From contig JAGPUU010000093.1 in NCBI GenBank assembly GCA_018067325.1, positions 1 through 6,421 of the forward strand: a DNA stretch of 6,421 bases, read 5' to 3'. The stretch's first letter is position 1. Each line of letters starts with the position of its first letter. Source of the DNA: Amphritea sp. Lineage in GTDB: Bacteria > Pseudomonadota > Gammaproteobacteria > Pseudomonadales > Balneatricaceae. Below the pieces are notes generated by a model. It was not told the origin of the DNA, ran no database searches, and saw only the letters and a list, made by a program, of their open reading frames with translations. The translations under genes were made by a program, and so were the position numbers. Shown one piece after another: positions 5,665-6,421 of this stretch.

Positions 5665-6159
5665 TCAATTATGTAACTTGGGGTAATCCAGTCGTTCCAG
5701 CGTACCGCAGGATTCCGAGATCTCCTCCCAGCTGGTGATGCTCAGGGCAAGCTGAATAACGCCGCTGGTGGGGAACTTTGGAATAAGCTCCTGTGTCAGA
5801 TAATAGCTGGTCATTTCTAGCGTTGGGCTGTGTCCAACGACTAACAAGCTACGATAATGATCTGACTGGCCCTGTAGCAGATTAATCAGGGTTTCAGACC
5901 GGGCATGAAAGAGCTCAGGTATCTCAATAATCTTGTCGGTTGCGTAGTCCTGCTCCAGAGCAATTTGCTCGGCTGTAGTGATTGCTCTGCGAGCACCGCT
6001 ACTGAGTATGAGGTCTGGCTGAATATTCATGTCGGTCAGCCGGGCAGCCATTAGTGGCAGGTCTTTTTTCCCCCGTTTGTTCAGCGGGCGATCAAAGTCA
6101 GACAGTTCAGGGTTATTCCAGCTGGATTTGGCGTGCCGTACCAGTGTCAGCATTTTCAT
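5665..6159 (-). CDS. SixA-like histidine phosphatase family protein
   Basis: A 164-residue cytoplasmic protein of the histidine phosphatase (phosphoglycerate mutase-like) superfamily. E. coli SixA removes phosphate from phosphohistidine in phosphotransfer proteins such as ArcB and PtsN-pathway components. The catalytic LVRHAKSSWN is at 6-15, with His9 as the phosphate acceptor and Arg8 beside it. The second phosphate-pocket arginine is Arg57 or Arg58 (SSGARRAITTAEQ, 53-65), the acid is Glu82 in PEL, and the second histidine is His110 in VVGHSPTLE (107-115). The DFDRPLNKRG turn (21-30) is typical of the RHAKS-type SixA relatives, which may act on targets other than ArcB. Start: AAGGG precedes the ATG at 6159 by about 8 nt; a second ATG two codons later is less well placed. 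The protein lacks extra domains. Family is sure; exact substrate is not. Confidence 0.9.
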   Translation of the reverse strand: MKMLTLVRHAKSSWNNPELSDFDRPLNKRGKKDLPLMAARLTDMNIQPDLILSSGARRAITTAEQIALEQDYATDKIIEIPELFHARSETLINLLQGQSDHYRSLLVVGHSPTLEMTSYYLTQELIPKFPTSGVIQLALSITSWEEISESCGTLERLDYPKLHN

Positions 6160-6225
6160 AGAATATCCCTTGGCTTCATAGGTGAAAACTCAAGTATTAA
6201 CCATCAACGGCGTAAAAGCTATGGT

Positions 6226-6421
6226 TCAACTAGCGATACAACCTTCCAGGCTGTCTCTTTGCTCATTCAGGCTATGAATAAGTTGTGCCCATACTTTACG
6301 CATATGTCCGGCGGGGTGGCTGCCGCTATGTTGCAGGTTCATGGGGCCCTCTTTAAAAAGTCTCGGATCCATGGGTGTCAGGTTGTCGTCGATCAATGGT
6401 TTGAAATCCATCTGATCGAGA
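6226..6421 (-). CDS. Unrecognised protein, C-terminal part only
   Basis: An open frame enters from the right edge and ends at TGA (6226-6228), giving at least 65 residues. An internal ATG at 6411 has no ribosome binding site ahead of it and the frame stays open to the edge, so the gene most likely continues beyond the window. The visible tail has PLIDDNLTPMDPRLF, then GSHPAGHMRKVWAQLIH and an amphipathic helix ending in EGCIAS. It looks soluble. I do not recognise a family. It is on the same strand as the phosphatase gene, 66 nt upstream of it. A 4-bp stem (GCTA/TAGC) with a short T run overlaps its stop but is too weak to call a terminator. Confidence 0.5.
   Translation of the reverse strand, partial: LDQMDFKPLIDDNLTPMDPRLFKEGPMNLQHSGSHPAGHMRKVWAQLIHSLNEQRDSLEGCIAS

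Noticed and set aside
6218..6234. Possible terminator hairpin GCTA/TAGC with a short T run after the right-edge gene (minus strand)
   Set aside because: The stem is only 4 bp with mismatches inside and four T, too weak to support.

Overview
The window looks like chromosomal DNA of a marine-type gammaproteobacterium (Oceanospirillales/Pseudomonadales-like). This is inferred from the prfA-prmC-moeB order and from protein resemblance to Escherichia and Pseudomonas-group homologues recalled from memory. No search was run, so no genus is claimed. Codon use and base composition look even across the window. I saw no rRNA, tRNA, CRISPR, insertion sequence or integrase.

Left part (1-2819, all + strand). 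The 3' end of prfA (release factor 1) is followed with almost no gap by prmC, which methylates the release factor, and then by moeB (overlapping prmC by 11 nt). A YccU-type CoA-binding protein follows 15 nt after moeB, with a strong ribosome binding site. These four probably form one transcription unit. A 187-nt gap then leads to a YoaB-like Rid-family gene. That gap is not empty. It holds a 12-bp hairpin, a chain of four mutually complementary CTAATG/CATTAG segments ending in a run of eight T, and a short leucine-rich hydrophobic reading frame whose stop overlaps the Rid start codon as ATGA.

Right part (2809-6421, all - strand, so read right to left). The 3' end of an unrecognised gene enters from the right edge. 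It is followed by a SixA-like histidine phosphatase, an AEC-family (auxin efflux carrier) transporter, a two-domain permease of the ArsP_1/SO_0444 type, and an ankyrin-repeat protein. The permease and ankyrin genes overlap as ATGA and look like a translationally coupled pair. The ankyrin gene collides tail-to-tail with the Rid gene, overlapping it by 11 bp.

The most distinctive item is the permease. Its cytoplasmic-type linker between two pseudo-symmetric membrane halves carries four exact-period 11-residue repeats with a Ser-Cys-Cys-Ser core, which looks like a built-in soft-metal binding module. With the coupled ankyrin protein and a 19-bp palindrome just upstream, this gives a compact candidate metal-export locus. 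The permease family is known, so the novelty, if any, lies in the repeat array, the ankyrin partner and the operator-like site.
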